Below, piece after piece: positions 22,671 through 33,910 of a stretch of DNA of 64,000 nucleotides; positions within the stretch are counted from its first letter, which is position 1; the number at the start of each line of letters is the position of its first letter. A program made the translations under genes and the position numbers. The stretch comes from Vanrija pseudolonga. Its lineage: Eukaryota > Basidiomycota > Tremellomycetes > Trichosporonales > Trichosporonaceae. The stretch covers positions 4,030,001-4,094,000 of the forward strand of contig NC_085850.1 of NCBI RefSeq assembly GCF_020906515.1, read 5' to 3'. The notes beneath the pieces are model-generated. The model did not search any database. It had not been told where the DNA came from and saw only the letters and a list, made by a program, of their open reading frames with translations.

Positions 22671-22941
22671 TGCGATGGCGAGCGAGCATGAGCATGATTG
22701 CATGGATTTCAATGGGCTTTTTGGCCGTGCTGGTGCTGATTGCACGCACTGCATTGCCATGGCCGTGCGGCCTTGGCGTGGCGTGGCGGCGATGCCCCGG
22801 CTTCGCGCCGCGACGTGGAAGCGGCCAATGCAGCTCGCCCTCGTCCCACTAACGTATATCTAACCGGCCCCCGCGCGTGCGGCGACTCGAGCAGCAGCAC
22901 CAGCAGCAGCAGCGAGAGAACCAGCGACGAAGAATCTAACC

Positions 22942-24842
22942 ATGGCTATGCCCCTCCCCTCGCCCAACACTGCTCCACCCGACGGCGCCGAGCCCGCTCC
23001 CGCCGCCAGCGCCGCCTCGCCGCCGCACAACTCGGTCTTCAACAAGCTCCTCTCCAAGGCCGGGCCGCACCTCGCCCCCCGGCTCCAGCACGCGCAGTCC
23101 AAGCTCACTGCGCACAGCTACGGCGCGCAGCTCGACACTGCGCTCCGCTCGTCGTCGTCCTCGCTCGAGGCCCGCGTCCGCCGCGTGTCGGGCCGCCTCG
23201 ACGCCGTCCATGCCGGCTGGGGCGGCAAGGTCGACGCCGCAGCGGACAAGTACGGCGCCAAGCTTGGCTCGCAGCTCGCCAGCGCCGGGATCGAGGGGCG
23301 CGTCGACTCGGCCGTCAAGCGCTTCGGGCACTCGCTCGGCGATTTCGAACACCGTCTCGGGTACGATGCGCCCGCCCCTGTCGCCGCTGGCCCAGAGGCA
23401 CAGCAGCCTCAGCAGCAGCAACAGCAATTCTACCCGCCACCACCTGGCGCTCCGGCGCGCAAGCAGCAGCAGCAGCAGCCGGAGCCACAGCAGCACCAAC
23501 AGCAACAGCAGCAGCTCGTCGTCGAGCCACCCACTGCCCCCAGCACCGTCAGCCCTGGGCCTTACGATTCACCCCCTGGCTCGCCGCCGCGGCCCGTCAA
23601 GCCTGTCGAGCCACGCCTCAACGAGCAGGTTCAAGGCCGGTTCGAGTCACCGCCCGGCTCGCCACCGCGGGTCGCGCTCGGGCTCGAGCACAAGCCGGCG
23701 CCTGAGACATCCACGACGCAGCCCGCACCCGCACCCGCACCCGCACCCGCACCCGCACCCGCACCCGCACATGCACCTGCACCCACCCCCGCGCTTCCAG
23801 AGCCTGCGCCAGCTCCACCCAGTACTTCTGTGCTCGCTCCTCGTGGTGGCGCTTCGCCTCCTCCCGTCGCTTCTCTATCTCTTCCTCTCGCTCCTGCCCT
23901 TCCTCCTCATATCGCTGGCCCTCCTACCCCCGGTGCTTCTGCTCCTCCCGCTCCTACTCCTGGCGTTCCTGGCAGCGCTGATTCTGGTGGTGTGGGACCA
24001 GCTCCTCCGCGTGCTCCTGGTGGTCCTCCCGCTCCTTCTGTTCATCCCTATCCCACTCCTTTCGTTTCTCCCGTTATCTACGACCCTCCGTCACCCCAGC
24101 AGCAGCACCATGCCGAGGGCACCCCCGCCCCCGAGGCTCGTCCTCCAGCGGTCGCAGTCACGGCCGCGCTCGCTGAGCTCCGTGTCGGCCCAGCTGGCGC
24201 CCCCGCGCTCGCTGAGCTCGGTACCGGCCCCGCCGACGGCGCTGCCAACGACGAGCAGGGACGCGTCCCCAGCAACGACAGTCACGGCGCTGTCCCCGCG
24301 CCCAACCCACTCGTCGCCGGGCTCGACGCCAACCCTGCGGCAGTATATCCCGTCCCCGGCGCTCCCTACGCTCCAAACGTCCACGTCCCCGACGCCGTCG
24401 TCCCTCCCGCCCCGCCCGCCGACGCCAACCCCACGGCCACGCCAGCGGTGCGCTCCACAACGCCGCCACCACGCCCGAGATCCAAGTCGGTGGTGGTGGG
24501 CGACTCGCGTGGTGGCCCGCCCCCGCCACGCCCGCAGCTCCGCAGCTGGACGTCCAACCCCGCCCTCAAGAGCCTCCCGCCCCGAGCCCGCCCCGCGTTC
24601 CCCATCTCGCCGGAGCCGCTGTGGTCGCCAATGTCGCCGGAGGAGCCAATCACCCCGTGGTGGGCGGCGTGAAGGAGGACGGCCAGTTTGATGACGCCGA
24701 GGGCGACGTGCCGCCTCGTAAGTTTGACCCCCGATCGAGCTGACCCCAAGCGCCATATGTTGAAATCGACGAGCACGGGCTCGCTCCCACCACCATCCCT
24801 CCCTCGGCGCGTCCCACGGGGGACACCAAGGCGAGGCCCTAA
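22942..24842 (+). CDS. PPPPY-tail protein A (Pro/Gln-rich, helical N-terminus)
   Basis: First of three tandem paralogues. Best reading: exons 22942-24447, 24546-24717 and 24751-24842 (589 aa). The N-terminal ~150 residues form an amphipathic helical domain (SVFNKLLSKAGPHLAPRLQH, LDAVHAGWGGKVDAAADKYG, GDFEHRLGYD). It is followed by a long Gln- then Pro/Ala-rich linker containing a hexanucleotide-encoded Ala-Pro repeat. The last intron (33 bases) splits the third proline codon of PPPPY, and the end reads VEIDEHGLAPTT then a short tail. The middle intron (24448-24545) is inferred: without it the frame stops at 24672, out of frame with the PPPPY exon. No known family recognised; PPxY ends typically bind WW domains, for example of Rsp5-type ubiquitin ligases (inference). 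Confidence 0.65.
23725..23766 (+). repeat. (GCACCC)7 coding hexanucleotide repeat
   Basis: Seven perfect GCACCC units inside protein A, encoding Ala-Pro repeats. Likely length-variable between strains. Confidence 0.9.
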
Positions 24843-25313
24843 GAATGTAGAGTACCTTGACATGTCTCGTAGTTGCCTTCTCATGTAGTTTACTATGCGC
24901 TCGCTGGTTCTGTGCCCGTCGAGAAGTGGGCGCCTCATCTTGGCACACGCACGGGTCAGCGCAGTCGAGTGATAAGTGACAACGTGAGCAAAGTGAGGGC
25001 GAGGAGGCCACCCTGTTTTTGGCACCTGGCACGTCCCGCCGAGCGCACATGTCTCCTCGCTCCACGCCGTTGCGAGGCGAGCTGTTGCCGTGCGAGCTGT
25101 CGCCGCGTAAGCCTCTGTGGGATAAGCCGTTGTCGAGGAAGTTGGTCGCACGCCGTCAGTAAGCTGATGACGGCCAAGCTCGCCATCCAACGTCAAGTCC
25201 TCCCTCCACTCCATCACCTCGCTCCCACCGCTCCCAAGCCGCTCGCCATCGCTGCCCACAGCACCACCGCGTCTTCGCCCGCCGTTCCGCCCGCATCGCG
25301 AATTGCCCCCGTC
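24843..25313. other. Spacer between the PPPPY paralogues A and B
   Basis: 3' flank of paralogue A and promoter of paralogue B. The frame of B is open upstream of its chosen start but contains a much less gene-like sequence. No other gene seen. Confidence 0.45.
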
Positions 25314-26199
25314 ATGGGCCACCACCGCAAGCACCGCGAGGAGGCCGACAAGGCCTCAGCCGAGGGGAGCAGCACCAGCAGCAGTGGGCGGAGCAGCAGC
25401 CGACACCGTCGGCACCGGCATGCTCCCAGCCCCCCGCCGCCGCTCACGCCCGTGTCTCCGCCTCTCCCTGCAGTGCCATCACCCAAGTCGGCCTCCCCAT
25501 CGCCCGTCCACATCCCACTACTCACCCTGCCCGCCCTCCCCCTCCCGGCGCTCGCCGCGCCCTCACCGCTATCAGCGAGCCCGACCGCGCCGGGGCCAAT
25601 CGAGCGCGCGCTCCAGACAGCAGGACACAGTCTCGACTACGCGCTGAGCACGGCACTCTCGGCGCACTCGCCGGCCTTTGCGAGCCGCCTCGGCCGGCTC
25701 GACGCGGCGCTCGTCCGCGCCGGCGAGGAGATGGACCGCACGTGGCCCGGCACGGCGGAGCGGGTCGGCTCCCTCCGTCGCGGGGTGGGCCGCGAGCTCG
25801 AGCGGTGGGAGGCCGCGCGCGCGCTCTGGGTCAGCGGGGGAGACGTGTCGCCATACACTCCTGTTGCGACTTCGTCGGGTGCGGACTCGTTGGTAACGGG
25901 CTCAGAGAAGGAGAAGCCTCTGCCGCCGCTACCTGGGACTGGGAAGGGCGAGGCCGCGCCGGATGAGGTCGAGGACGACGCGCAGAGCGTCATGGCCAAC
26001 CCGCCGCTCAGTGACAACGGCTCACGGAGCCCATCGGCGTGTGTTCTCGGCGACCACAAACGGCATGACGATGAGCCCAGCGAGGCCAGTGAGGACTGTG
26101 AGCCTTGTGAGCCTAGTGAGGAGCCTCCGCGTGAGTTGTGCCGTCGGCATCGCCTCTAGTTGTGTGCTGATGGTATGCCCAGCGCCGTATGAGGCATGA
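25314..26199 (+). CDS. PPPPY-tail protein B (277 aa)
   Basis: Second tandem paralogue. Exons 25314-26130 and 26183-26199; the last exon is only 17 bases and supplies PPYEA after the split proline codon. The start MGHHRKHREEADKASAEG is a basic histidine-rich leader; an upstream in-frame ATG at 25167 is less likely. A Ser/Pro-rich segment leads to the helical domain (ERALQTAGHSLDYALSTALS, RLGRLDAALVRAGEEMDRTW, VGRELERWEAARALW). An acidic tail with CEPCEPSEEPP precedes PPY. The intron sits at exactly the same codon phase as in A and C. No signal peptide or span. Function unknown. Confidence 0.7.
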
Positions 26200-26356
26200 T
26201 GTGATGGTCGTTGTAATCGAGAGAGTTGCCAGAGTAGATCTTGACGTGGCTTGTAATGAATGCGGTGTTGTCGCGAGCACTGCACTGCGTCATGCGTCAC
26301 CCAGTCGCCACCACGTTTCAGCCTCGCCCGCGGCATGCACCCACTGCCCTGCACCC

Positions 26357-26364
26357 ATAAATAA
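26357..26364 (+). promoter_or_regulatory. TATA-like box of PPPPY protein C
   Basis: ATAAATAA lies 50 bases before the start codon at 26414, in an otherwise GC-rich promoter. Confidence 0.45.
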
Positions 26365-26413
26365 CAAAAGCCGTCGTCGGGCAACCGTCTCTCCCTCCTT
26401 TGCATCACTCGCA

Positions 26414-28527
26414 ATGTCGTACCAGCAGCAGCAGCCGCCAGCTGGCGCAGACGCCTACAACTACGCGTACCAGCAGCAGCCACAACAGCAGCAGCAGCCA
26501 CAACAGCAGCAGCAGCACGCGGCGCTGCCGCCGCCGACATCACCACCGGCCGAGCAGCCGCCCGGCGCCTGGCCAAACCAGGACGCCTACGGCGCGCTGC
26601 CAGCACAAGGCGAGCGGCGCGAGTCGGCGGACCGCTCGTTATTCTCGCACGTCCCGCCGAGCTTCCGCGTCGACAGCCAGCAGCTCAGCGGGTGGGGCAC
26701 GCGCATCGACCAGGCGGTCGGGCAGGCCACGTCCGGCCTGGACCGCTTCCAGCCGGGATGGGGCCAGCGGCTCGACCCGTCGCTCAGGCAGGCGAGTAAC
26801 CGCCTCGGCGCGGCCTTCTCGAGCTTGGGCAAGCGGCTAGACCAGCACTGGAGCCAGGACCCGTACGGCCAGGGACCGAGTTACCCCCCTGGCCAGTACG
26901 GCGGAAATCAGTACCCCCCGCCGCCTGGCGGTCCGGGCGGCGCGGCCGGCGCAGCGCAGCAACCCGCTACCGCCGCGTCACAGCAGCCAGCCCAGCAGCC
27001 TCAGCCTGCGCCAGCGACGCAGTTCACTGCCCAGCCGCCCGCAGCTCCGGCACAGCAGTACGCCGGCGGTCTGCCCGTCGTCGGCTCGCCGCCGCCCGCG
27101 GCCCCGCAGCCCCAGCCAACACAGTACGCCCAAGGCGTGCCGGTGCTCGGATCGCCGCCGCCGCCGACGTCTGCCTCTCCCCCGCCAGCGACAGCATACC
27201 AGGCGCCAGCGGCAGCGTACCAGCCCCCCGTGTCGACGTATGCGCCGCCGCCACCGTCACAGTCGCCACTACCGACCACCGCGGCGCCGGGTGCATCCCC
27301 AGCCGCCTCAGCGGTGCCCGTCGCCGCTGTCGCTGGTGTCGGAGCGCTGGCAGCGGGAATGGGCGCGATGGCTATCTCGAGCACCCCGGCGCAGGCTCCA
27401 GCCACCACCGTCTCACCGCAGGCTACAGGGTATGCCCCGGCAGCGCAGTACGCCGCGTACGGCCAACCGGCGGCGCCTGCTCAACCCGCCGCCGCTGTGT
27501 CGCCCCAGTCTACAGGATACACACCAGCTGCAGCAGCCGCAGCGTACGCCGGCTATGCCCAGCAGTCTGCTGCAGCCTCGCCCCAGGCCGCGCAGGCGTA
27601 CCAGTCCCCTCAGCCCGCACTGGCACCAGAGCCCTCGGCACACGCGTACGAGTTTGAGCAGGCAGCGGCGACAGCGGCCGCGGCACAGGCACCTGCATCT
27701 GCACCTGCGGCCCAGCCGTGGCAGCAGCAGCAGCCAGCGCCCCAGCAGCCCCAGCAGCCTGGCTGGCCGCAACAACAGCAGCAGCAGACATGGCAGCAGC
27801 CAGCCCAGGCTCCGCCCCCGGAGCAGCAAGGAGCTCCGGCTCAGCAGCAGTGGCATGACCCCGCACAACAGCAACAGGCTGCCACAACTCAGCCAGGATG
27901 GGGTCAGGCGGCCTACGCCTCGACATATGCAGCGTACGGCCAGTCACCGTACGCTGCAGCTCCGGCTGGACAGGCACCGCAGGAGCAGGGCAGCTGGGGC
28001 AAGCCAGCAGGCGCAGCAGCCCCCGGTTCACCTCCTCCAACCACCACTGTCCCAGCGGCGCCACTCACAGCCCCTACGTGGCAGCAGCAGCAGCAGACGT
28101 ACCAGCCTGGCCCACTGCCGACAGTGACGCCTATGGTGACGACATTGCCAGTTAACCCTGCTTATGCGTCCGGTCCACCTGTCCCAGACGCGTCCACGCG
28201 TCCGATCGCGTCGTCATCGTCGGCTTCCCAGCCACTGCCCTCGCCGCCGGTCGCCTCGTCAAGCACGGCACCTGCGCCCGCACCGAGCACGGCCTCGGGC
28301 TTTTACCCGCCCGAGAAGTGGACGTACAGCCAGTCTGGCGCGGCGGCTGCGCAACCGACAGCCGGAGGTCCCAGCACGCACCATGTCGTCCCCGACGGCC
28401 CCGAAGCTGTGAACGAGCTCCCACCACGTAAGTCTCCGATCGCGATGCGTGCTGATCGGACCGCGCAGCCCCGTACGACCCCGGACCGCTGGCGCGCTCT
28501 GCGCCCCCGACCGCACCCCCGCGATAG
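26414..28527 (+). CDS. PPPPY-tail protein C (690 aa, Gln/Pro/Ala-rich)
   Basis: Third tandem paralogue. Exons 26414-28427 and 28469-28527 (41-base intron, phase 1 within the proline codon before PPY). It starts MSYQQQQPPAGADAYNYAYQ and then has a helical segment with two GWG repeats (GWGTRIDQAV and GWGQRLDPSL) and LGKRLDQHWSQDPYGQG. About 480 residues of low-complexity Pro/Gln/Ala/Tyr sequence follow, with recurring QPTQYAQGVPVLGSPPPP-like blocks. The end is NELPPPPYDPGPLARSAPPT and a short tail. The tyrosine-spaced, prion-like composition suggests a disordered or phase-separating region (inference). The helical domain and PPPPY end tie it to A and B. Confidence 0.75.
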
Positions 28528-30189
28528 ATTACTTATACCCCCGCATACCGGCGACTAGTATACACGGCCTAGTCGCTCACTGTCAGTCTTTTAAGTCATT
28601 CACGTTTGGCCAGATCTGAGGATGGAGATTGAGTTTTGGGAACAATTTGGGAACCGGGCCGTAAGAATTTCTACTAGGTTGAAACGCTATCCCCTGTTGT
28701 GCGCCGTAGGCTTGGCCTTGGTAGGTCTGTAGGATGACAGGTCGAGACCTCGATTTTTGCGAGCAGTACGGCATTGTTTGCCATGCTTGACTACATCCGT
28801 GGGCGTGCGTGTTTGGGGGTGGGCCGTGACCGCGGCCAGCAGCGCACACATTGGGTAAGACGTCCGGCATATGACGGCGGCGTGGGTGGGGCGATGTGCA
28901 CGACTGAGCGAGCGAGGCGAGGCAGTGACAGGCGAGCGGCGACGCGGCGCATGACCATACGCACGCAAGACGTCGACAAACACTGGCCGCCTGGCTCGCT
29001 GGCGCCGGCTCGCATGTTTGCCTCGGGCAATTCCCAGCAGTGAGCACATCCATCGGACAGCGAGCGCACGAGCACCACGGCAGCGCGGAATGCAAGGCCG
29101 CTGGAACGACCGTGTATTCCGAACGCGCTCGCTCGCGCGAGTGCAACGCGCAGCAGCGCATGCATGTTTGCTTGCTTGCCTTCCTTGTCAGGCAGCACTT
29201 TGTTATACTTACCCTCGCCCAGCTTAGTAGTAGTCCCCCCCGCGCAGCCCGCGTCATCACGGGCAGGCGAGTGGGGAATCGAGATATGCATAGGGCTGTG
29301 TGGGTGTGGGCTTGAGCTGGCAGCCAGTGCTGTTCCCGGCGGGAGGTGAGTCGTGGTGTCTTCATGAGCCCTGAAGCAGGCGGCTGGCGGCTCAAAGAGG
29401 GCAGCGGTCAATGGCGTAGGTTGGGCAAAAGTGCATCACCACCCAGTATTTTGCGTCGTGCCTTGCCTCCCCTTTGGAGAGTTTGCGCCTGCCGAGTTTG
29501 GGGCCGCGGGCTTTATTATGTCAACCAAGGAGGAGAGGCACAAACACGGCGGGGACCAAGGTCTGATTTGTGTGAATGGTCAATGAGATCTGTCTAGTCG
29601 ACAGCAGCGAGCAGAACAGAGCAGCATGCATCACGCGGCGCACTCGGCGCAACCCCAGAACTGAGCGGCGCTAGCTGCCCCGCGTGGCGGCGGCGGCGCT
29701 GTGGCGTCAAGGACAGGCGTCGTTGGTGTGGCCGCCGCTGCCGCCGTTATCAAAAGACGAGCAGCAGCCAGGGCCTTGGCACCCACCCACCCTCGGTCGG
29801 CTGGCTGCCTGGGTCGATGACGGCGGCTCCTCCCACCGACCGACCTGCCTGCCGTCCCGTGCAGCAGCCGCGCCCACCCGCTCGATCGGGCCAATTACGC
29901 CAACATGATCAAACAGTGTGTGTCTCGATTGGACTGGCTGGTGGTGCCGGCGCCGCTGCCGCGACTGCAAGTATGCACCATCTCATTCACGCGAGGACGA
30001 CTAGTTGTCGCGCGTGTTAGTAGTTGTTCATGTCTGTAGTCGTCCTTGCCTTGTCGGCGTCGTCGTAGAGAAGAAGGGGGTGTTATAATCGTGGCCCTCG
30101 CCGCCTCCTCCTAGCCACACCTCGTCCCCTCCCACCACCACCACCACCGCCACCACCACCTCCCCACGACCCACCATACCCACGCCCCC
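28528..30189. other. Intergenic region (1.7 kb)
   Basis: 3' flank of paralogue C, then promoter of the small PPPAY gene. The C-rich stretch just before 30190 looks like a 5' leader. No gene supported in between; open frames there are short and lack codon bias. Confidence 0.45.
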
Positions 30190-30713
30190 ATGACCCGCGT
30201 CTCGCCGCGACACCGGCGCGTGCCGCACGCGTACCGTGCCCCGCCTCCCCCGCCGCCCGCGTACTCGTCGCTATTGCCCTCGCTGCCGAGCCTACCACCA
30301 CTACCGCCCCTCGAGGTCGAGCTGCCCTCCGACACGGACGACACGTCGCGCAGCTCTCTGAGCGACGACTCGACCCCGCCCCGGCGCAGTGCCGACTCTA
30401 CAGCCGACAACGCCGCCGACGACACCAAGGCTTCGGCATACCGCGCCTTCCTGGCCGACGGTATCTCGAGCGGGCAGTACACCCGCTCCGAGTGTCTCCG
30501 TGAGCTCAAGCGCCTCGTCCTCGAGCTCGAGAGCGCGTGCAAAAAGGTGCGTAAGGGTCGTTCGTGCTGCTTGTCAAGACATTGCCAGATCAGATCAGAG
30601 CAGAGCAGAGAAGAGAGAGCACCTGCTGACGGGTACCTCAGCGAGGCACGCTGCCCGGTGAGACTGCTGCTGCGGTCAAAGAGCGCCGCCGCTTGACGAC
30701 CGTCGACGAGTAG
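30190..30713 (+). CDS. Small PPPAY-motif protein (142 aa)
   Basis: Exons 30190-30546 and 30642-30713; the intron ends GCTGACGGGTACCTCAG. It begins MTRVSPRHRRVPHAYRAP, with PPPPPPAYSS near residues 18-27. Then come a proline/leucine-rich stretch, an acidic Ser-rich segment (SDTDDTSRSSLSDD) and a helical end (ASAYRAFLADGISSGQYTRS, CLRELKRLVLELESACKK). Unrecognised. Its N-terminal PPxY motif and its position just downstream of the three PPPPY paralogues suggest a shared binding partner, but there is no clear sequence homology to them. Confidence 0.65.
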
Positions 30714-31044
30714 GAGGAGGTGTAGCTGCTCTTGAGGCACCAACGACCATCACCACCCACGCCCCTTGACCACATCATACCACTCGACTCTTCCACTTTA
30801 CCCATTTCCTCGCACGCACCGGCCCGCGCATACACGCCCACGCCCAGCCATTCTTCATCCATAGCTTCATCGCCCTGTATATAGTCAACCATGCATTGTA
30901 CCAATTACCTCGATACTCACTCTACAGGCTCTACAGTCTACCCTTCAACACCTCCCAATTTTTCTATTAAACTCATCACAAGCCCTGAGATCTACAGGCT
31001 TGGTGACACCCGTCGCCCCTTGGCAACCCCCGCACCCCCCGCTC
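30714..31044. other. Intergenic region between convergent genes
   Basis: 3' flanks of the PPPAY gene (plus) and the GH5 gene (minus). C/A/T-rich; no gene seen. Confidence 0.5.
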
Positions 31045-33443
31045 TCAGTAACTCAGTTCCGCAAAGCCCTCGCCCGTGAGGTACAGCTTGATCTCGCTGG
31101 ACAGTGCAAACGTGCACACGAGAGCCAGGAAGACGAGCACGAGGATGACGCCCCAGCCGCGCTCATCGACAGGGTCCTTGACCCAGATGTCGACCCGACG
31201 GTGAGCTTCCTTGCCCTTGGCATTGTAGACCGTGTCGACGCTGTCCTCAAACCACACGTACAGGCGCTGCGCCTCAAAGTCAAACTTGCCCTTGCCGCCG
31301 CGGGTGAGCGTCCACTTGACCTCGCCCTCCTTGTATACGCGGTTCGGGAGGAAGATTTCGGTGACACGGGCAGTAGGCGGCGTACCCTTGGAGAGCACCT
31401 CGGGGGTTTCGCGCCAACGGTGCGTGAAGAGGTTGGTCGCGACTTCGTACGAGGTCGACATGACAGTTCCGGACGTCGCGATGGCGTACGGGCGCTGGGG
31501 TCAGTGGGGGAACAAACAACAAAACTCACCACAAGGACGTCGAGCAGCCTCGCACCGGCGTCAAGGTCCCCCTTTGTCGCCTTGCCTGCGGCAATCTCCC
31601 TGTCACGCAGCTCGTGCGAGAACCACGAAAAGTTCTCCGAGTTCCAATGGTCGCCGAGGTCGTCGCGGTTTTGCGGGTTGTACGCCCACAGGTTAAAGTG
31701 TGCCCGACTCGACTCGAGCGCAGAGATGAGTGCATCGAGCATGCGCTCGTGCCACTTGAAGTCGCCCGTCTTGAAGGCCTCCTCATAGCTGACAGTCAGC
31801 GCGAGCTCTCTACCACCACTCACTTCATGTCCATCGGGATGCCACACTCGCCAAACACGATCGGCACCTCGCCCAGCTGCTTGTGAGCCTCGGTGACAAT
31901 GTTCCTGATCTGCAGAGCATAGTTCTTCTTGACCGCCTTGCCAAAGTACAGCGCGCGGAGCGGGTTCATGCCGCGAGCAAGGCCCTGAACGTTGACCGAC
32001 AGCGAGCCAAACTTCTTGTTGAACATGGTGTGCAGGTCGTACCAGTGCGGCGCGAACACAAAGTTCTTGGGGCGGGAGTCGGCGGGCCACTCGGGTGCGT
32101 ACTCGTTCGGAAGCGGCTCGACAAACCGTGCCGCCTTCTTTGGCGCCCGCTTGCTCACCAGCACCTCCCAGCGCTTGACGAAGGGGAAGTAAAAGTCGGG
32201 GTAGAAGTTCACGCGGCGGCCCTTCCTGTCCTTGGCAAAGTAGTCCTCCTGGAGCGCCACGGCAATCTTCTTCTCAGCGCTCCACTTCCACACGCCCTCC
32301 TTCTCCCATGGGCACTTGCCGCCCGTAGGACCCGAGGATGACCACGCGACCACGTCGGTGGGGTTGGCGATGACGCGCTGCTGCACGCGAGTGGGGTACG
32401 GGAACGACCGCACGTACTTTGGCACGGCGGTCGCGTGGCCCGAGCCGAGCGAGAAGCTCTGCAGAGGCGAGGGGAAGTGGCCGAGGTGGAGGTCGGTCTC
32501 GTAGCACCACTCGTCTATCGAGTTGAGGCCAATGTATCCCGAGTGCGGCTCGTTCATCATCTCGAACCCGATAACCGTTTCGAGGTCGCCGACGGCGTCG
32601 ATCAGGGCGCCGAATGCACCGAGGAAGTGGTCCTGGAGGTACGACTGGATGTTGACGCCCTTGGGGCCGACCTTGAGGCCGGGCGCAAACGTCTCGCCGC
32701 CCCAGAACAGCGTGTTCATCGTCGCGCATGCAAGCTTGGTGTAGCCCGTGGGCCAGAGACCCCGCTCACCCTCGACGCGGTGGCCGCGCACGCCGCCGAC
32801 GTAGGCCGCGCCCGACGCCTCGAGCTTGGCGCCGTCGTCGCTAAGGTCGAAGCCGGCCGCCTCGAGTGTCCAACCCGGTGCGCCGGACCCGCCGCAGTAG
32901 CGCGACCACACGTCCTGGTGGACAGACTCCGTGTGTTAGCCTAGCTGCTCCTTCCCAACCGGCAAGCCGCCAACTCACGACATATGCGACAATCCCTGTT
33001 CCACGCAGACTCTCGAGCAGCGCACGAAAGTAGGCGAGAAACTCCTTGTCGTACTCGCCGGGGCCGGCATGCTCAATCGCGTCCCACGTAACATTTACTC
33101 GGACTGTCGTCAGCTCTGCGCGTGCCTACGCCGACGTACGGAATGTCAATCCCCACGACTTGAGGCGAGCCCAGTGCTCTGGCGCCTCGGCGAGCGGGAA
33201 CGGCTGGTCGACGTACGACGACTGGGCGTGGTCGTGGATTTTTGGCCGTGGTTCGGTGGGTCTGTGATGGGTGTCTAGTCAGCACTACGATGTCGCCGGT
33301 GGGTACGCCGCAACGTACACTTTGGACGCCGAGCCGACGTTGGCGCCGCGGAGGTGCAAGATGCGGCCGTGGTCGTCGACAAAGTTGCCGGCGAGGATGC
33401 TGATCTTGCTGCTGCTTGGCGCGAAGGGGGTGAACTCTGTCAT
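31045..33443 (-). CDS. GH5 glucosylceramidase/sterylglucosidase (EGCrP-like)
   Basis: Glycoside hydrolase family 5 enzyme of the type that removes glucose from glucosylceramide or ergosteryl glucoside in fungi (endoglycoceramidase-related proteins). Exons 33443-33319, 33261-33140, 33103-32979, 32926-31824, 31788-31530 and 31494-31045 give 727 residues; introns are 35-57 bases. It starts MTEFTPFAPSSSKISILAGN and has the early LHLRGANVGSASKVP. The acid/base Glu is about residue 250 (GFEMMNEPHSGYIG) and the nucleophile Glu about 484 (PIVFGECGIPMDM). A beta-rich domain follows, then a C-terminal hydrophobic helix (GVILVLVFLALVCTFALSS) that probably anchors it to a membrane. Which of the two substrates it prefers cannot be told from sequence. 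Confidence 0.9.
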
Positions 33444-33910
33444 TCTGGCAGAGAACAGGTTGAAGAGGAGGGGAGAAGAGCAACACGAGATGAAGGCGGG
33501 TCGAGCAGAAAGTCTGGAATAGCCAGCCCACCTGGCGCCGCGCGCTGCGATGGACGGCGTACGGCGTGCAACCAGCCGGTTGGGCGGGACCTCGATGCGG
33601 GGTGGCGGCGCGGGTGGCGTGCGGTGAGATCTTCGGCACGTGATATTTACACGTGGGGAACTCGTGGCAATCGCGTGGAGCCGTCACGTGATACTATTGA
33701 CAATTGATTACCCTCCACTCGGTCGGATGCCGGTGGAGCCGGAACAAGCGATGGATGGACGACAGCCCCCGACGACACCGGCGACCTCGACGGCGACTTT
33801 TGGGTGCACCACCGCGGTCAACTCCCCATCTTGGCAAAGCAAACCCCCTCTCTCTTCTTTTCTAGACTTTACTCAGCCCCCCATCTCACCTCAAGCAAGA
33901 AACAGACACA
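33444..33910. promoter_or_regulatory. Shared divergent promoter, GH5 gene / ribokinase
   Basis: 467 bases between two start codons on opposite strands. The ribokinase side ends in a C/T/A-rich leader before CAATGCCC. Includes a short AT-rich stretch (33690-33715) unusual for this GC-rich DNA. No gene seen. Confidence 0.5.

Noticed and set aside
23725-23766. Short-period GCACCC repeat as a possible telomere-like or CRISPR-like array
   Set aside because: It is a perfect coding microsatellite inside an Ala-Pro linker with no spacers.
23210-24691. Alternative long plus-strand frame (about 490 codons) through PPPPY protein A
   Set aside because: Arg/Ser/Pro-rich shadow with no domain logic, produced by the low AT content. 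The other frame has the helical domain shared with its neighbours.
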